Source: Leptobacterium_A meishanense (GTDB lineage: Bacteria; Bacteroidota; Bacteroidia; Flavobacteriales; Flavobacteriaceae). From it: a stretch of DNA of 64,000 bases. The position numbers were made by a program, and so were the translations under genes. The notes under the pieces were generated by a model. That model was not told where the DNA came from, did not search any database, and worked only from the letters and a program-made list of their open reading frames with translations. Shown here piece after piece: positions 45,441-53,446 of this stretch. The stretch is taken from positions 86,366 to 150,365 of the forward strand of contig NZ_JBBEXE010000009.1 of NCBI RefSeq assembly GCF_037645805.1, in the 5' to 3' direction. Within the stretch, counting starts at the first letter, position 1. Each line of letters opens with the position of its first letter.

Positions 45441-47261
45441 TTACATACCCTTAGCATCCTCAACATCCTTGTTTTCCTCAATAGAGAGGTTTACATACGT
45501 GTCCTGTTGCTCACGGTGAATGAGGTTGGACTTTTTAAAACCAGTGATATAGCCTTCGGCTGTTTTTGCAGGAATGTTTAGTTTTTTTGCTACTTCCAAA
45601 TACTTCTGACGGTTAAAGTTTCTTGGTAAAGCGTATAGGAATTTTTCTTTACGGTTCATTCGGGTAGGTTTGGTTTCTTCTTGTGGAAGCTCACCAAATA
45701 CTTTACTGGAATGTTTTACCAATACTTTAATCATAGCTAATGCGGCTTGAAAATCTCTTTCCTCACAAATGAGCTTATTTGAGGTATCTCCAGTTTCCAA
45801 TATCCTTAACGCTGAAAAGAGCATACAGAAACGAAATGCAATTAAACCTAATCTTCTAATGGTAGCCATATAGTCTATCCCTTGAAGATTGAGGTATTTT
45901 ACTTGTATCTCGCTAAAAAACTGATTGAATTGTTCTTGTTGGTCTGCGGTTAAGTAAAACTGGAAATCGCCATTGCTTTTGAGCAACTTATACAGTTCGT
46001 AGAACTGGTTGCCTAAATTCTCAAAGTAATCATCTAATCCGTTATCAGTAGTGCTTGCAAATACGTTTTTCCAAACAGGCTTTACATTCATAAAGTAGAA
46101 AATAAAGCGGCTGAATAAGCCGTTTTCTGCACTTGGAATAAGAGCTGAAACTTGTTTTGGCGTTCCTGAAAGGACGGTCGATAGACAAGGACTTTCAATA
46201 TCTACAAACTCACGGTCGGTTCTGCGGTAATAGGAAATAGTTTCGTGGTGGAATGCTTTTCTGAAACCATCACTATAATTACCGTAATCGCTTTTAAAGG
46301 CGTGTGCTAAGGTATCTCCTTCGGTTTCAAAAATTAGTCCTTTACCATCACTATCGCTCAATAATTGGTATGCACCAGTCGAACTATTGTTTGCAGGAAT
46401 AAAGAGCATTTTTTCAGGTGGTTTAGCTGGTTTTTCTACACCTTCAACTTTGCCTTTATTGGCGTTGTACTCCGCCATTTCTAATTCAAAATGTTGCTTG
46501 TGTAATTTAGCTTCCTCTCGTAATTCTTTGTGAATAGGATTTACTAATTGACGGCAATGTACTAAACGCCCTTTACCTGCGGATGCTTGTGCGGTAATGA
46601 ATAGAAATAGATTGGAGAATACTTTCTTACCGTCATAAATACCGTAGAGTTTTGGGAAACACGCACTAATAGCCGCTAATGAGCCTAAGAGTAAAATATC
46701 TCTTTCTTCATCTGATGTTGCTACTTCAACCACTTGTTGCAAGTATTCGGGAAGCTCAGGATATAAGGATTTAGGGAATGTTGGCATTATTTCCTTAATC
46801 GGTTCTTCTTCCTGGTATTCTTGTACTGGTATAGCCTTTGGTGATTTGTGATTGCTATTGTTAGCGTTATACTGGTTATTGGATTGTGTTACAATAGAAA
46901 CTCCCGCTTGTTTGGCAAGAAAGAAAAAGGTTTTCAATGAAACACCTTGACCTTTTGACTTTAGGCAATTGTCAAATTGCTTATCGCATTCCTTAGTGTT
47001 GTAACCTGAATAATATTGGCTAACTCTATGAAATAGGTTTCTTCCATACTCTCCAAATTCATCAGCAAAAGCGAAACCGATATTTATCCAATCGTTGTAA
47101 TTGGGAGCAATATCAATATGATTAGCTTCTATATTCTGAATGACTTTTTCAACTTCTGAATTATCGTCTGTAACTGGTTGGTAGTTCTGTTCTGTATGTT
47201 GCTGTTGTTGGTTTGAATTATCCATCCATTCCAACGGATTAAACGTCTTTTTTTCCATCAT
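45441..47261 (-). CDS. PriCT-2/DUF3987 replication-type protein
   Basis: 606 residues. An N-terminal primase C-terminal-like domain (~45-130: YNDWINIGFAFADEFGEYG ... FDNCLKSKGQGVSLKTFF) precedes a DUF3987-type ATPase/helicase-like part with a P-loop-like segment TAQASAGKGRLVH near residue 220. The C-terminus contains a helix-turn-helix-like stretch (NRQKYLEVAKKLNIPAKTAEGYI). Such proteins travel with Bacteroidetes integrative elements next to BT4734-type primases. It follows that gene with no gap, so the two likely act together in element replication. Confidence 0.8.
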   Translation of the reverse strand: MMEKKTFNPLEWMDNSNQQQQHTEQNYQPVTDDNSEVEKVIQNIEANHIDIAPNYNDWINIGFAFADEFGEYGRNLFHRVSQYYSGYNTKECDKQFDNCLKSKGQGVSLKTFFFLAKQAGVSIVTQSNNQYNANNSNHKSPKAIPVQEYQEEEPIKEIMPTFPKSLYPELPEYLQQVVEVATSDEERDILLLGSLAAISACFPKLYGIYDGKKVFSNLFLFITAQASAGKGRLVHCRQLVNPIHKELREEAKLHKQHFELEMAEYNANKGKVEGVEKPAKPPEKMLFIPANNSSTGAYQLLSDSDGKGLIFETEGDTLAHAFKSDYGNYSDGFRKAFHHETISYYRRTDREFVDIESPCLSTVLSGTPKQVSALIPSAENGLFSRFIFYFMNVKPVWKNVFASTTDNGLDDYFENLGNQFYELYKLLKSNGDFQFYLTADQQEQFNQFFSEIQVKYLNLQGIDYMATIRRLGLIAFRFCMLFSALRILETGDTSNKLICEERDFQAALAMIKVLVKHSSKVFGELPQEETKPTRMNRKEKFLYALPRNFNRQKYLEVAKKLNIPAKTAEGYITGFKKSNLIHREQQDTYVNLSIEENKDVEDAKGM

Positions 47262-48182
47262 CTATAAATATTTTGGATTGATAAATACATTGGGGTCGTG
47301 AGGTAAAAAACAGGCTCTTGAAATGTCTTTACCCGAACCATCTACTTCCAAGCTGTATGTTTGTTGGATGTAATTGGCAACCGCCCTGAAATAATCTTGA
47401 TGCTTGACTTTGGTTAATTCAATAGGAATAACCCATTTCAAACCATCACCCGAAGGGGATGTAAAAAGAAGCTCAGTTTCAAAGTATTCATCTTTGAGAA
47501 GTTCTTCTTTTAGTTTGGAAATATTACTGATGTGGTCAAAGTCAATCGTTAGAAGCCCTGAATGCTTTTTGAGGTTTTTATCATTTCGCTTTGAAAATGC
47601 ACCTGAGAAGGTGACATAATCGAAATTTAATGCCTTGTATTTTCGGGCTTCCTTTACATCTTGAATGTTGCGTAGTGTACTTGTACACGTAGCAAATTTA
47701 TTGCCTTGAATGAGGTTGTAAACCTCTATTAAGGTTATCTCCTTTGTAGGTGCTACATTGGTAACAGGCTTTTTGTAATAGCTGAATACTGGTGGTTTTG
47801 GTTTTATGATTTCGGGTTCAGATTCTGTAATTATTACTTCCTCCTGATTGTAAAAACCGTTTTTCTGACCAATACGCAAATGCAATGCTTCATTTAGCTT
47901 ATCCAGTAATTCCTGACCAGAAAGCTTAAAATGAAGTGCTGCAAAATCAATTACATTGCCGTCTGCAATAGCTTCTTCGCTATCGGTATGCACCGCACAA
48001 TTATCTACTACCTTAACCCATAATGTAGGCTTGCCTGCATTAAATGGGTTTTTAGTGGGGTTACAGTCCCTTCCCGAAAGGGAAAGAACTGTTTCGCCCG
48101 GATAGTACTGTCTTAACACATAGGCATAAATATTTAGGCCGTAATGTGTTTTGCTTAATATGGCTTCTCTATTTACGTCCAT
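47262..48182 (-). CDS. BT4734/BF3469-family primase-like protein
   Basis: 306 residues from MDVNREAILSKTHYGLNIY; the longer start at 48230 would overlap the HTH gene by 62 nt and adds unrelated residues. The N-terminal part is zinc-ribbon/CHC2-like (GRDCNPTKNPFNAG). The second half is VirE-N/BT4734-like with primase-type acidic residues (HSGLLTIDFDHI near 190 and FTSPSGDGLKWVIPI). It ends where the DUF3987 gene begins. Likely role: priming of element DNA replication. Confidence 0.78.
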   Translation of the reverse strand: MDVNREAILSKTHYGLNIYAYVLRQYYPGETVLSLSGRDCNPTKNPFNAGKPTLWVKVVDNCAVHTDSEEAIADGNVIDFAALHFKLSGQELLDKLNEALHLRIGQKNGFYNQEEVIITESEPEIIKPKPPVFSYYKKPVTNVAPTKEITLIEVYNLIQGNKFATCTSTLRNIQDVKEARKYKALNFDYVTFSGAFSKRNDKNLKKHSGLLTIDFDHISNISKLKEELLKDEYFETELLFTSPSGDGLKWVIPIELTKVKHQDYFRAVANYIQQTYSLEVDGSGKDISRACFLPHDPNVFINPKYL

Positions 48183-48465
48183 CACACTTGAAGTTTGGAT
48201 TGTAATAGTTAGCCTGTAAAAGCTCCTCAATATCAGCTACCTTGTAGTAAAACTTTCCGCTTATTTTACTGTAAGGAATTGTGCCGTTGGTTCGGAATGT
48301 TTGCAAAGTGCGTGGACTAATGTGTAGCATCTGCATAACATCCTGATTGTCTACCCACGCATTTTTAAGGTATTCAACCTTTGTTGCATTAAGCAATTCA
48401 ATACGTGTTCTTAGGTCTCTAACTTCCTGAGAGAGTGCCACCAGTAAATCGATTATTTCAGTCAT
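48169..48465 (-). CDS. Helix-turn-helix protein (excisionase-like)
   Basis: 98 residues. A coiled N-terminal helix is followed by a MerR/excisionase-type HTH: WVDNQDVMQMLHISPRTLQTFRTNGTIPYSKISGKFYYKVADI. Two such proteins are encoded in tandem here, an arrangement common at the start of Bacteroidetes integrative element modules. It could act in excision or regulate the primase genes downstream. It overlaps the preceding HTH gene by 4 nt. Confidence 0.8.
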   Translation of the reverse strand: MTEIIDLLVALSQEVRDLRTRIELLNATKVEYLKNAWVDNQDVMQMLHISPRTLQTFRTNGTIPYSKISGKFYYKVADIEELLQANYYNPNFKCDGRK

Positions 48466-48761
48466 AGCTTTACCCTCCCTTTTTTGATTAGATAATCAGC
48501 TGCTCTCTGTTCGATTTCATCAGTAGTGGCATTGCGATTACGCAATAGCCATTGGTCTAATTCCTCACGGTTGAAATAGAGTTTTTTACCGTTGGGTTTG
48601 TAATGTGGAATGCTTCCCGCACTTGTGAGTTTATACAAGTGAGATTGCGATAATTCCAAGTACTGACAAGCTTCATTGAAGTTGAGTACATTCTTTAGTA
48701 TTAGATTTTGGTCTAATACGTGTTTCTCGATAATTTCAAGTCTTTTTAAAATCTCTTCCAT
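48462..48761 (-). CDS. Helix-turn-helix protein (excisionase-like)
   Basis: 99 residues from MEEILKRLEIIEKHVL; an upstream start at 48809 is open but less likely. A short coiled-coil is followed by the excisionase-type HTH FNEACQYLELSQSHLYKLTSAGSIPHYKPNGKKLYFNREELDQWL. It is the first gene of the minus-strand primase module and overlaps the next HTH gene by 4 nt. Confidence 0.8.
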   Translation of the reverse strand: MEEILKRLEIIEKHVLDQNLILKNVLNFNEACQYLELSQSHLYKLTSAGSIPHYKPNGKKLYFNREELDQWLLRNRNATTDEIEQRAADYLIKKGRVKL

Positions 48762-48885
48762 CTTATTATGGGTTTGAAAATTTGTAAAAGACTTCAGGCC
48801 TAAAGTCATATTCGATGTCCGAATACAGTGCTAAAGTAGATTGACTTTAAGGCTGTTATGGGGTGCAGAAACAAGGTGCAGTGTA

Positions 48886-48905
48886 GAGTGCAGAGTGCAG
48901 AGTGG
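48886..48905. repeat. Short tandem repeat
   Basis: GAGTGCAGAGTGCAGAGTGG is built from a 7-bp unit (AGAGTGC). Related GTGCAG copies lie at 48863-48868 and 48981-48986. It lies upstream of the HTH/primase module, where iteron-like repeats could bind a replication or excision protein. Confidence 0.4.
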
Positions 48906-48917
48906 GAAAACAAAAGC

Positions 48918-48945
48918 AAAAACCCTTATCGGATTAGAATAAGGG
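48918..48945 (-). terminator. Rho-independent terminator of the integrase operon
   Basis: On the minus strand, CCCTTAT and ATAAGGG (plus 48939-48945 and 48923-48929) form a 7-bp stem followed by TTTTTG. It lies ~50 nt after the stop of the gene at 48993. Confidence 0.7.
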
Positions 48946-48992
48946 CTAAATAAAAACTGAAAAAGAATAGGAAGTGTAAAGTGCAGAGTAAC

Positions 48993-50009
48993 CTATTTTA
49001 ATAGGTTTACGGCATTATCTATTTTATCACCTGTAAGATTTGGGCGTTTTAATGACCTGAATTTTGAACGCTCGAACGGTTCTCCGTTTTCATCAACAAA
49101 ACAATTGCAGGTTACTTGCCATTGCTTTTGCTTTAAATCTTCAACCAGTTGTAAATCTTTGTGAATGCGTTTTACGAAGTAAAAAAGCTCACTGATATTT
49201 CCTGTCCAAGTAACAGGAGTATTGATTTCAGAACCTGAGAATACTTTTTTAAAAGTCGCTAATGGTGTATCAGCACTTATGAAATTATTGAGCTTTAAGC
49301 TATCCCATAAATCACCAAGTTTATCTGGATTGGTGTTGTACTGTTTGTAAGTGAAAGAATTGAACGGAATGGGTTTATCCGTTGTTTTTGGTTTGGGCTT
49401 CCTCACTGGTTCTGAAGTAACCTCTATAACTTGTAGTTTCTTGATGTGAAGTTGTTCGGGAATAGGTTCATTTAATAATTGGGAGTAGAAGTCCTCCACA
49501 ATAAAAATATCATCTATCCAATCTTTAAAAGCCTCCTGAATTTCTAAATACAGCTGCATATAGCCAAGTTTGAGCAACTGCATAATATAGGTGTTTGCTT
49601 TATGAGCCTGGTCTAATTGATGGGAGGTGTTTTTTGGATTTATGTACGCAAGTGCATAATCCTTTTCATTTAAAAGTTCTCCAAGGTCTTTCAATCGTGT
49701 TTTTAATCGCTTGTTAAGCGTGTCATTAAGATAGTAGCGGATTAGATTCTCGTTTCTATCTTCATCAATGGTTTGGTATAAGGTATCGAAATCAGATTTA
49801 ACGGTATTTAGAATAAGCCTTGAATAGTACTTGGTTTTATTATCAAATGGTCTGAAAAATTCAATTTCAAACTGTAAAGGCTGTTGAGGTGTATACTCTT
49901 TTAAACTCCTGAATTTGGAGGCAAATACATCATCCATACTATTTTGAGCAAGCCAAGGTCTTAACTCATAATCAAGGATTTTATCTAAGGTGTTATTTTG
50001 CTTACTCAT
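48993..50009 (-). CDS. Mobile-element protein downstream of integrase, function unknown
   Basis: 338 residues, no signal peptide or membrane helix. The N-terminal part is helical (DKILDYELRPWLAQ ... IEFFRPFDNKTKYYSRLI), a central linker is Pro/Lys-rich (RKPKPKTTDKPIPF), and the C-terminal part holds a compact helical domain (WTGNISELFYFVKRIHKDL) ending LTGDKIDNAVNLLK. I know similar proteins as partners of integrases in Bacteroidetes elements but cannot assign a function. It overlaps the integrase stop by 4 nt, so the two are translated together. It may be a structural or regulatory partner of recombination. Confidence 0.6.
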   Translation of the reverse strand: MSKQNNTLDKILDYELRPWLAQNSMDDVFASKFRSLKEYTPQQPLQFEIEFFRPFDNKTKYYSRLILNTVKSDFDTLYQTIDEDRNENLIRYYLNDTLNKRLKTRLKDLGELLNEKDYALAYINPKNTSHQLDQAHKANTYIMQLLKLGYMQLYLEIQEAFKDWIDDIFIVEDFYSQLLNEPIPEQLHIKKLQVIEVTSEPVRKPKPKTTDKPIPFNSFTYKQYNTNPDKLGDLWDSLKLNNFISADTPLATFKKVFSGSEINTPVTWTGNISELFYFVKRIHKDLQLVEDLKQKQWQVTCNCFVDENGEPFERSKFRSLKRPNLTGDKIDNAVNLLK

Positions 50010-51100
50010 AAATCCAGTTTAATTCGGTTAGCGGCTTCTTTCTTTTGTTGGTCGATTACCTTAGCATAAATCTGAGTGGTTTTCAATTCTCTATGACCGA
50101 GTAATTTTGAAACCGTATAGATGTCTGTACCTGCGGAAAGCTGTAGTGTAGCGTAGGTATGTCTTGCGCAATGGAAAGTTATCGTTTTAGATATTCCTGC
50201 TCTCAACATCCATTGTTGCAACTTTAAGTTGTGCCAAGCTGAATAACGCAATCCTTTAAATACTCTTTCGTCCTTATCCTGACGTTCACCGAGCAAGCCA
50301 AAGGCTTGTTTTGAAATAGGCAGAGTTTCTGCTCCTTTGGTTTTTTGTTGTCTAAAACGGATGTAGTAGCCCATTTCATTTGAATGCTGAACTTCTGACC
50401 AAAGCAACTTATTTATATCAGACCAACGCAATCCAGTAAGACAAGAAAATATAAAGGCTGTTTTCATTTGAGGAATTTCACATTCCGCTTGAACCGCAGC
50501 TTGCAATTCTTCCAGGGTTAAAAACTCTCGTTGAGGCTCTCCTTGTTTGAATGCCTCTACACCTTCAGAAGGATTTGTCGGTAAAATATCATCTTTAACT
50601 GCTTGTTTTAATGCAGCTCTTAATTTGTTGAAGTAGGAATACTTTGAGTTTTGAGAAAGAGGTTGATTACTTGATTTTAAAGCTTCTTTATCAAGATATT
50701 CTTTAAATCCTCTAACGAAATTCTTGTCAACATCTGCAAAAGACAAATCATTTGGAATATACTTTTTCAAATGTTTTAGCATACTATCCCAATTGCCATA
50801 GTTGCCTGTACTATCTTTTCTCTTATCTGTAAGAAGCTGAACGTAGTTGGTAAAACTGGCTTTTAATTTCTCATTGTCACGGAAGCCATAAATACCGTTT
50901 TGGATTTCGATTTGTCGCTGTGCTCTAATTGTCTCAGCTAATTGAAGCGTTTTTTTATTGACTTCCTTTTCGTCCTTGGTTTTGGCGTTAGGGTCTAAAT
51001 AGAGTTTTAGATACTCTGTTTTACGTTTCCCTTTGTGGTAGTAATCCAAGTATAAACTGGTCTTACCGCCTTGATTGCGTTTTCTTAATGTAACCTTCAT
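50006..51100 (-). CDS. Tyrosine-family site-specific integrase
   Basis: 364 residues. An N-terminal arm-binding domain (KVTLRKRNQGGKTSLYLDYYHKGKRK) and a SAM-like core-binding domain precede the catalytic domain. Active-site residues are Arg in LTGLRWSDINKL, Lys near RQQKTKGAETLPI, H-x-x-R in FHCARHTYAT, His in LLGHRELKTTQ and the nucleophilic Tyr in QIYAKV. It catalyses integration of the element at the mnmE 3' end; its start is 185 nt from the attachment repeat at 51286-51303. Confidence 0.92.
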   Translation of the reverse strand: MKVTLRKRNQGGKTSLYLDYYHKGKRKTEYLKLYLDPNAKTKDEKEVNKKTLQLAETIRAQRQIEIQNGIYGFRDNEKLKASFTNYVQLLTDKRKDSTGNYGNWDSMLKHLKKYIPNDLSFADVDKNFVRGFKEYLDKEALKSSNQPLSQNSKYSYFNKLRAALKQAVKDDILPTNPSEGVEAFKQGEPQREFLTLEELQAAVQAECEIPQMKTAFIFSCLTGLRWSDINKLLWSEVQHSNEMGYYIRFRQQKTKGAETLPISKQAFGLLGERQDKDERVFKGLRYSAWHNLKLQQWMLRAGISKTITFHCARHTYATLQLSAGTDIYTVSKLLGHRELKTTQIYAKVIDQQKKEAANRIKLDL

Positions 51101-51119
51101 ATCTCAAAAAGTTTTACGG

Positions 51120-51177
51120 TTGTTTCTGTAACAGCAAACTTGTTGTTAGCAACAAAACTTGTTTCTATAACAACAAA
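51120..51177. repeat. Direct repeats between integrase and attachment site (arm-type sites)
   Basis: TTGTTTCTRTAACARCAAA occurs at 51120-51138 and 51159-51177 (17/19 identical, 39-bp register). A small palindrome, TTGTTG/CAACAA, lies between them at 51140-51155, and a further GCAACAAA-type copy lies near 51211. Position and spacing fit integrase arm-binding sites or an autoregulatory operator. Confidence 0.5.
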
Positions 51178-51285
51178 TTAGAAACGAAAGATACGTTAAA
51201 AAGGGCAAATTAGCAACAAATAATAATAGTTAAATATCCGTAACCACCAATAAAAGAAGGGTTTAACTAATAAAAAGAAGTGTAA

Positions 51286-51303
51286 TTACTTTCCAATACA
51301 AAA
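51286..51303 (-). other. Right attachment site within mnmE 3' end
   Basis: TTTTGTATTGGAAAGTAA on the minus strand encodes FCIGK-stop. It matches the left copy at 31145-31162 at 16 of 18 positions. Confidence 0.85.
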
Positions 51304-52689
51304 ATTCGCAAAAATATTGCCAAGTAGCTCGTCGGATGTAATTTCTCCGGTAATTTCCCCAAAATGATAAAGTGCTTGCCGTATATCAATGGCCATAAGA
51401 TCCCCCGAGATTCCTTGGGAGAGGCCGACTTGCACTTTTTTTATTTCTTCCAAGGCTTTGAGCAAAGCATCGTAGTGACGGGTATTGGTCACGATGGTTT
51501 CGTCGTTTCGGAGCGCGCCTGTATTGACGAAGTTGGATAAGGTTACTTTAAGTTCTTCTACACCATGACCTTGCTTAGCAGATAATTTGAGGAAGCGAGA
51601 CTTCTTAATTGCGCTCGAAGTGACATCCAATGTTTTAATTTCACCTTCTGATAATTGATCCACTTTATTAGCGATCACTACCAACGGCTTCTGCGGGTAT
51701 TTATTCTTTATTTTTTCAATCTCCACGCTAAATTTTGAACTCTGAAATTTGAACTTTTCAGCGTCAAATAAATAAATCACAACCTGAGCTTGTTCAATTT
51801 TCTCAAAGGTCTTTTTAATCCCAATAGATTCCACCACATCTTCTGTATCGCGAATACCCGCAGTGTCAATAAAACGGAAACCGATGCCCCCAATTGAAAT
51901 TTCATCTTCAATAGCATCGCGTGTTGTCCCTGCAATAGCACTTACAATTGCCCGGTCTTCATTCAAAAGGGCATTTAAGAGTGTCGACTTACCCACATTA
52001 GGTTCACCGATAATAGCAACCGGAATACCACTTTTGATAACATTCCCTACAGCAAAAGAATCGATAAGACGTTTAAGTACCGATTCAATATTGTTTAATA
52101 GTTCGTTAAAACGTTCCCGATCAGCAAAAGCAACATCTTCTTCTGCAAAATCAAGTTCCAACTCGATAAGTGAGGCAAAATTCATTAATTCATCCCGCAA
52201 TTGTTTGATTTCATTACTAAACCCACCCCGCATTTGCTTTATAGCCAGTTGATGTGCAGCTTTGTTATCAGAAGCAATGAGGTCGGCTACAGCCTCTGCT
52301 TGGCTAAGATCGATTTTTCCACTTAGAAAAGCCCGTAAAGTAAACTCCCCGGGATTGGCTATTCGACATTCATTTCTGATAAACAATTGAATGATTTCCT
52401 GTTGAATATAGTTAGAACCATGGCATGCTATTTCCACAACATTTTCACCGGTATAAGAATGAGGTGCTATGAAAATAGAAGCTAAAACTTGGTCAATAAC
52501 CTTATCTCCATCTACGATATGCCCTAAATGAATGGTATGACTCTTTTGATAGGTTAACTTTTTATTAGAAATTGATTCAAATAATGAGGAAGCTATTGTA
52601 ATAGCATTATTTCCTGATACCCGTATAATGGCCACTGCACCTGCGCCGGGAGGTGTAGCTAAAGCGACAATGGTATCTTGATGTGTCAT
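51286..52689 (-). CDS. mnmE: tRNA modification GTPase MnmE
   Basis: 467 residues from MTHQDTIVALATPPGAGAV, the family's conserved opening; an upstream ATG at 52707 adds six residues. The N-terminal tetrahydrofolate-binding domain is followed by helices that bracket a G domain: GEPNVGKSTLLNALL, GTTRD, DTAGI and NKVD. It ends in FCIGK, with the Cys needed for activity. With MnmG it makes the 5-carboxymethylaminomethyl modification of wobble uridine. Its last 18 bp form the right attachment site of the integrative element. The frame is intact, so insertion appears neutral for MnmE. Confidence 0.97.
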   Translation of the reverse strand: MTHQDTIVALATPPGAGAVAIIRVSGNNAITIASSLFESISNKKLTYQKSHTIHLGHIVDGDKVIDQVLASIFIAPHSYTGENVVEIACHGSNYIQQEIIQLFIRNECRIANPGEFTLRAFLSGKIDLSQAEAVADLIASDNKAAHQLAIKQMRGGFSNEIKQLRDELMNFASLIELELDFAEEDVAFADRERFNELLNNIESVLKRLIDSFAVGNVIKSGIPVAIIGEPNVGKSTLLNALLNEDRAIVSAIAGTTRDAIEDEISIGGIGFRFIDTAGIRDTEDVVESIGIKKTFEKIEQAQVVIYLFDAEKFKFQSSKFSVEIEKIKNKYPQKPLVVIANKVDQLSEGEIKTLDVTSSAIKKSRFLKLSAKQGHGVEELKVTLSNFVNTGALRNDETIVTNTRHYDALLKALEEIKKVQVGLSQGISGDLMAIDIRQALYHFGEITGEITSDELLGNIFANFCIGK

Positions 52690-52742
52690 AGAGCGCAAAA
52701 ATACCAAAATTATAGATTGCTGTAGACAGATTTACAGGTGAA

Positions 52743-53399
52743 TCATATACCCAAACAATTATTGCCTGTTTTATAGAAGAGGGTAGTAGCTTCATATTCA
52801 GTTCCTGTGGGTTTCATACCTGTAAAAGTAATTTGATTGTAACCTTTTTGGGTATAAAAATCAAAAATATCTTGATAATAAGCCCTATGTGTATCATCAA
52901 CTAACAAAACACCATTATCTTTCAGGGATGGATAGGAGTTCAGGGCACAATGTACTCGCTTTCTACCATCTATGATGATAACGTCATATTTTTTTGACGC
53001 ATCTATTTTTTGTATAGCAGAAATATAACCATCGTCTAAGGGGTAATAATGAACTTTTGCATTGGTATGTTCTTTAATTAAATCAAGTACTTTATCGTAC
53101 CATGATTTATTGTATTCTACTGAAGTAACAGACGCTGTTCTTTTTGAAAAATAGATAGTGGAAAACCCTGAGCCGTATTCAAATAGATGAAGGGACTTGT
53201 TTAATTTTTTAGACAAAAAATCAATAACAGCATAATTCATCCATGGTAAATAATCACCATTGGTATCTTTGGGTACTTTGGTTAAAATGGTAGAAAGGTA
53301 ACCCACTTTCATAAAATAGGATCTAGGCCTATTAAAAAGCTTGTGCATAGCAATAATAAATCTGACTGGGTGCACAAAAACTGTTTTTAATATCGCCAT
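52743..53399 (-). CDS. Class I SAM-dependent methyltransferase-like protein
   Basis: 218 residues. The SAM-binding motif LFEYGSGFSTIYFSKR is near residue 72, with an acidic strand end in SVEYNKSW. A second acidic motif is YDVIIIDGRKRVHCA and a later one is GVLLVDDTHR. A basic, hydrophobic N-terminus may associate with membrane. The substrate is unknown; the SVEYN/IIDG pattern resembles small-molecule or glycan methyltransferases. It lies between mnmE and dnaN on the same strand. Confidence 0.75.
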   Translation of the reverse strand: MAILKTVFVHPVRFIIAMHKLFNRPRSYFMKVGYLSTILTKVPKDTNGDYLPWMNYAVIDFLSKKLNKSLHLFEYGSGFSTIYFSKRTASVTSVEYNKSWYDKVLDLIKEHTNAKVHYYPLDDGYISAIQKIDASKKYDVIIIDGRKRVHCALNSYPSLKDNGVLLVDDTHRAYYQDIFDFYTQKGYNQITFTGMKPTGTEYEATTLFYKTGNNCLGI

Positions 53400-53446
53400 T
53401 TTGATTAATTATTGTGTGTGGAACAACCGTTTTTCCGAACGTTAAA

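Larger units (their letters stand above)
31145..51303. mobile_element. Integrative element inserted at the 3' end of mnmE
   Basis: About 20.2 kb. An 18-bp direct repeat marks the ends: TTACTTCCCGATACAAAA at 31145-31162 and TTACTTTCCAATACAAAA at 51286-51303 (16/18 identical). On the minus strand both copies encode FCIGK-stop, the conserved MnmE C-terminus. The two differences (ATC/ATT, GGG/GGA) are synonymous. The integrase lies next to the intact mnmE end, as in SGI1-type islands, which are known to use the trmE (mnmE) 3' end. The cargo is the restriction/Argonaute/RT operon. Replication-like and excisionase-like genes are present. I see no relaxase or type IV secretion gene, so it is probably mobilised in trans or no longer transferable. 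Confidence 0.85.

Noticed and set aside
31145..51303. CRISPR array or Cas genes associated with the Argonaute and RT
   Set aside because: No regularly spaced repeats and no Cas1/Cas2-like sequence were seen anywhere in the window.
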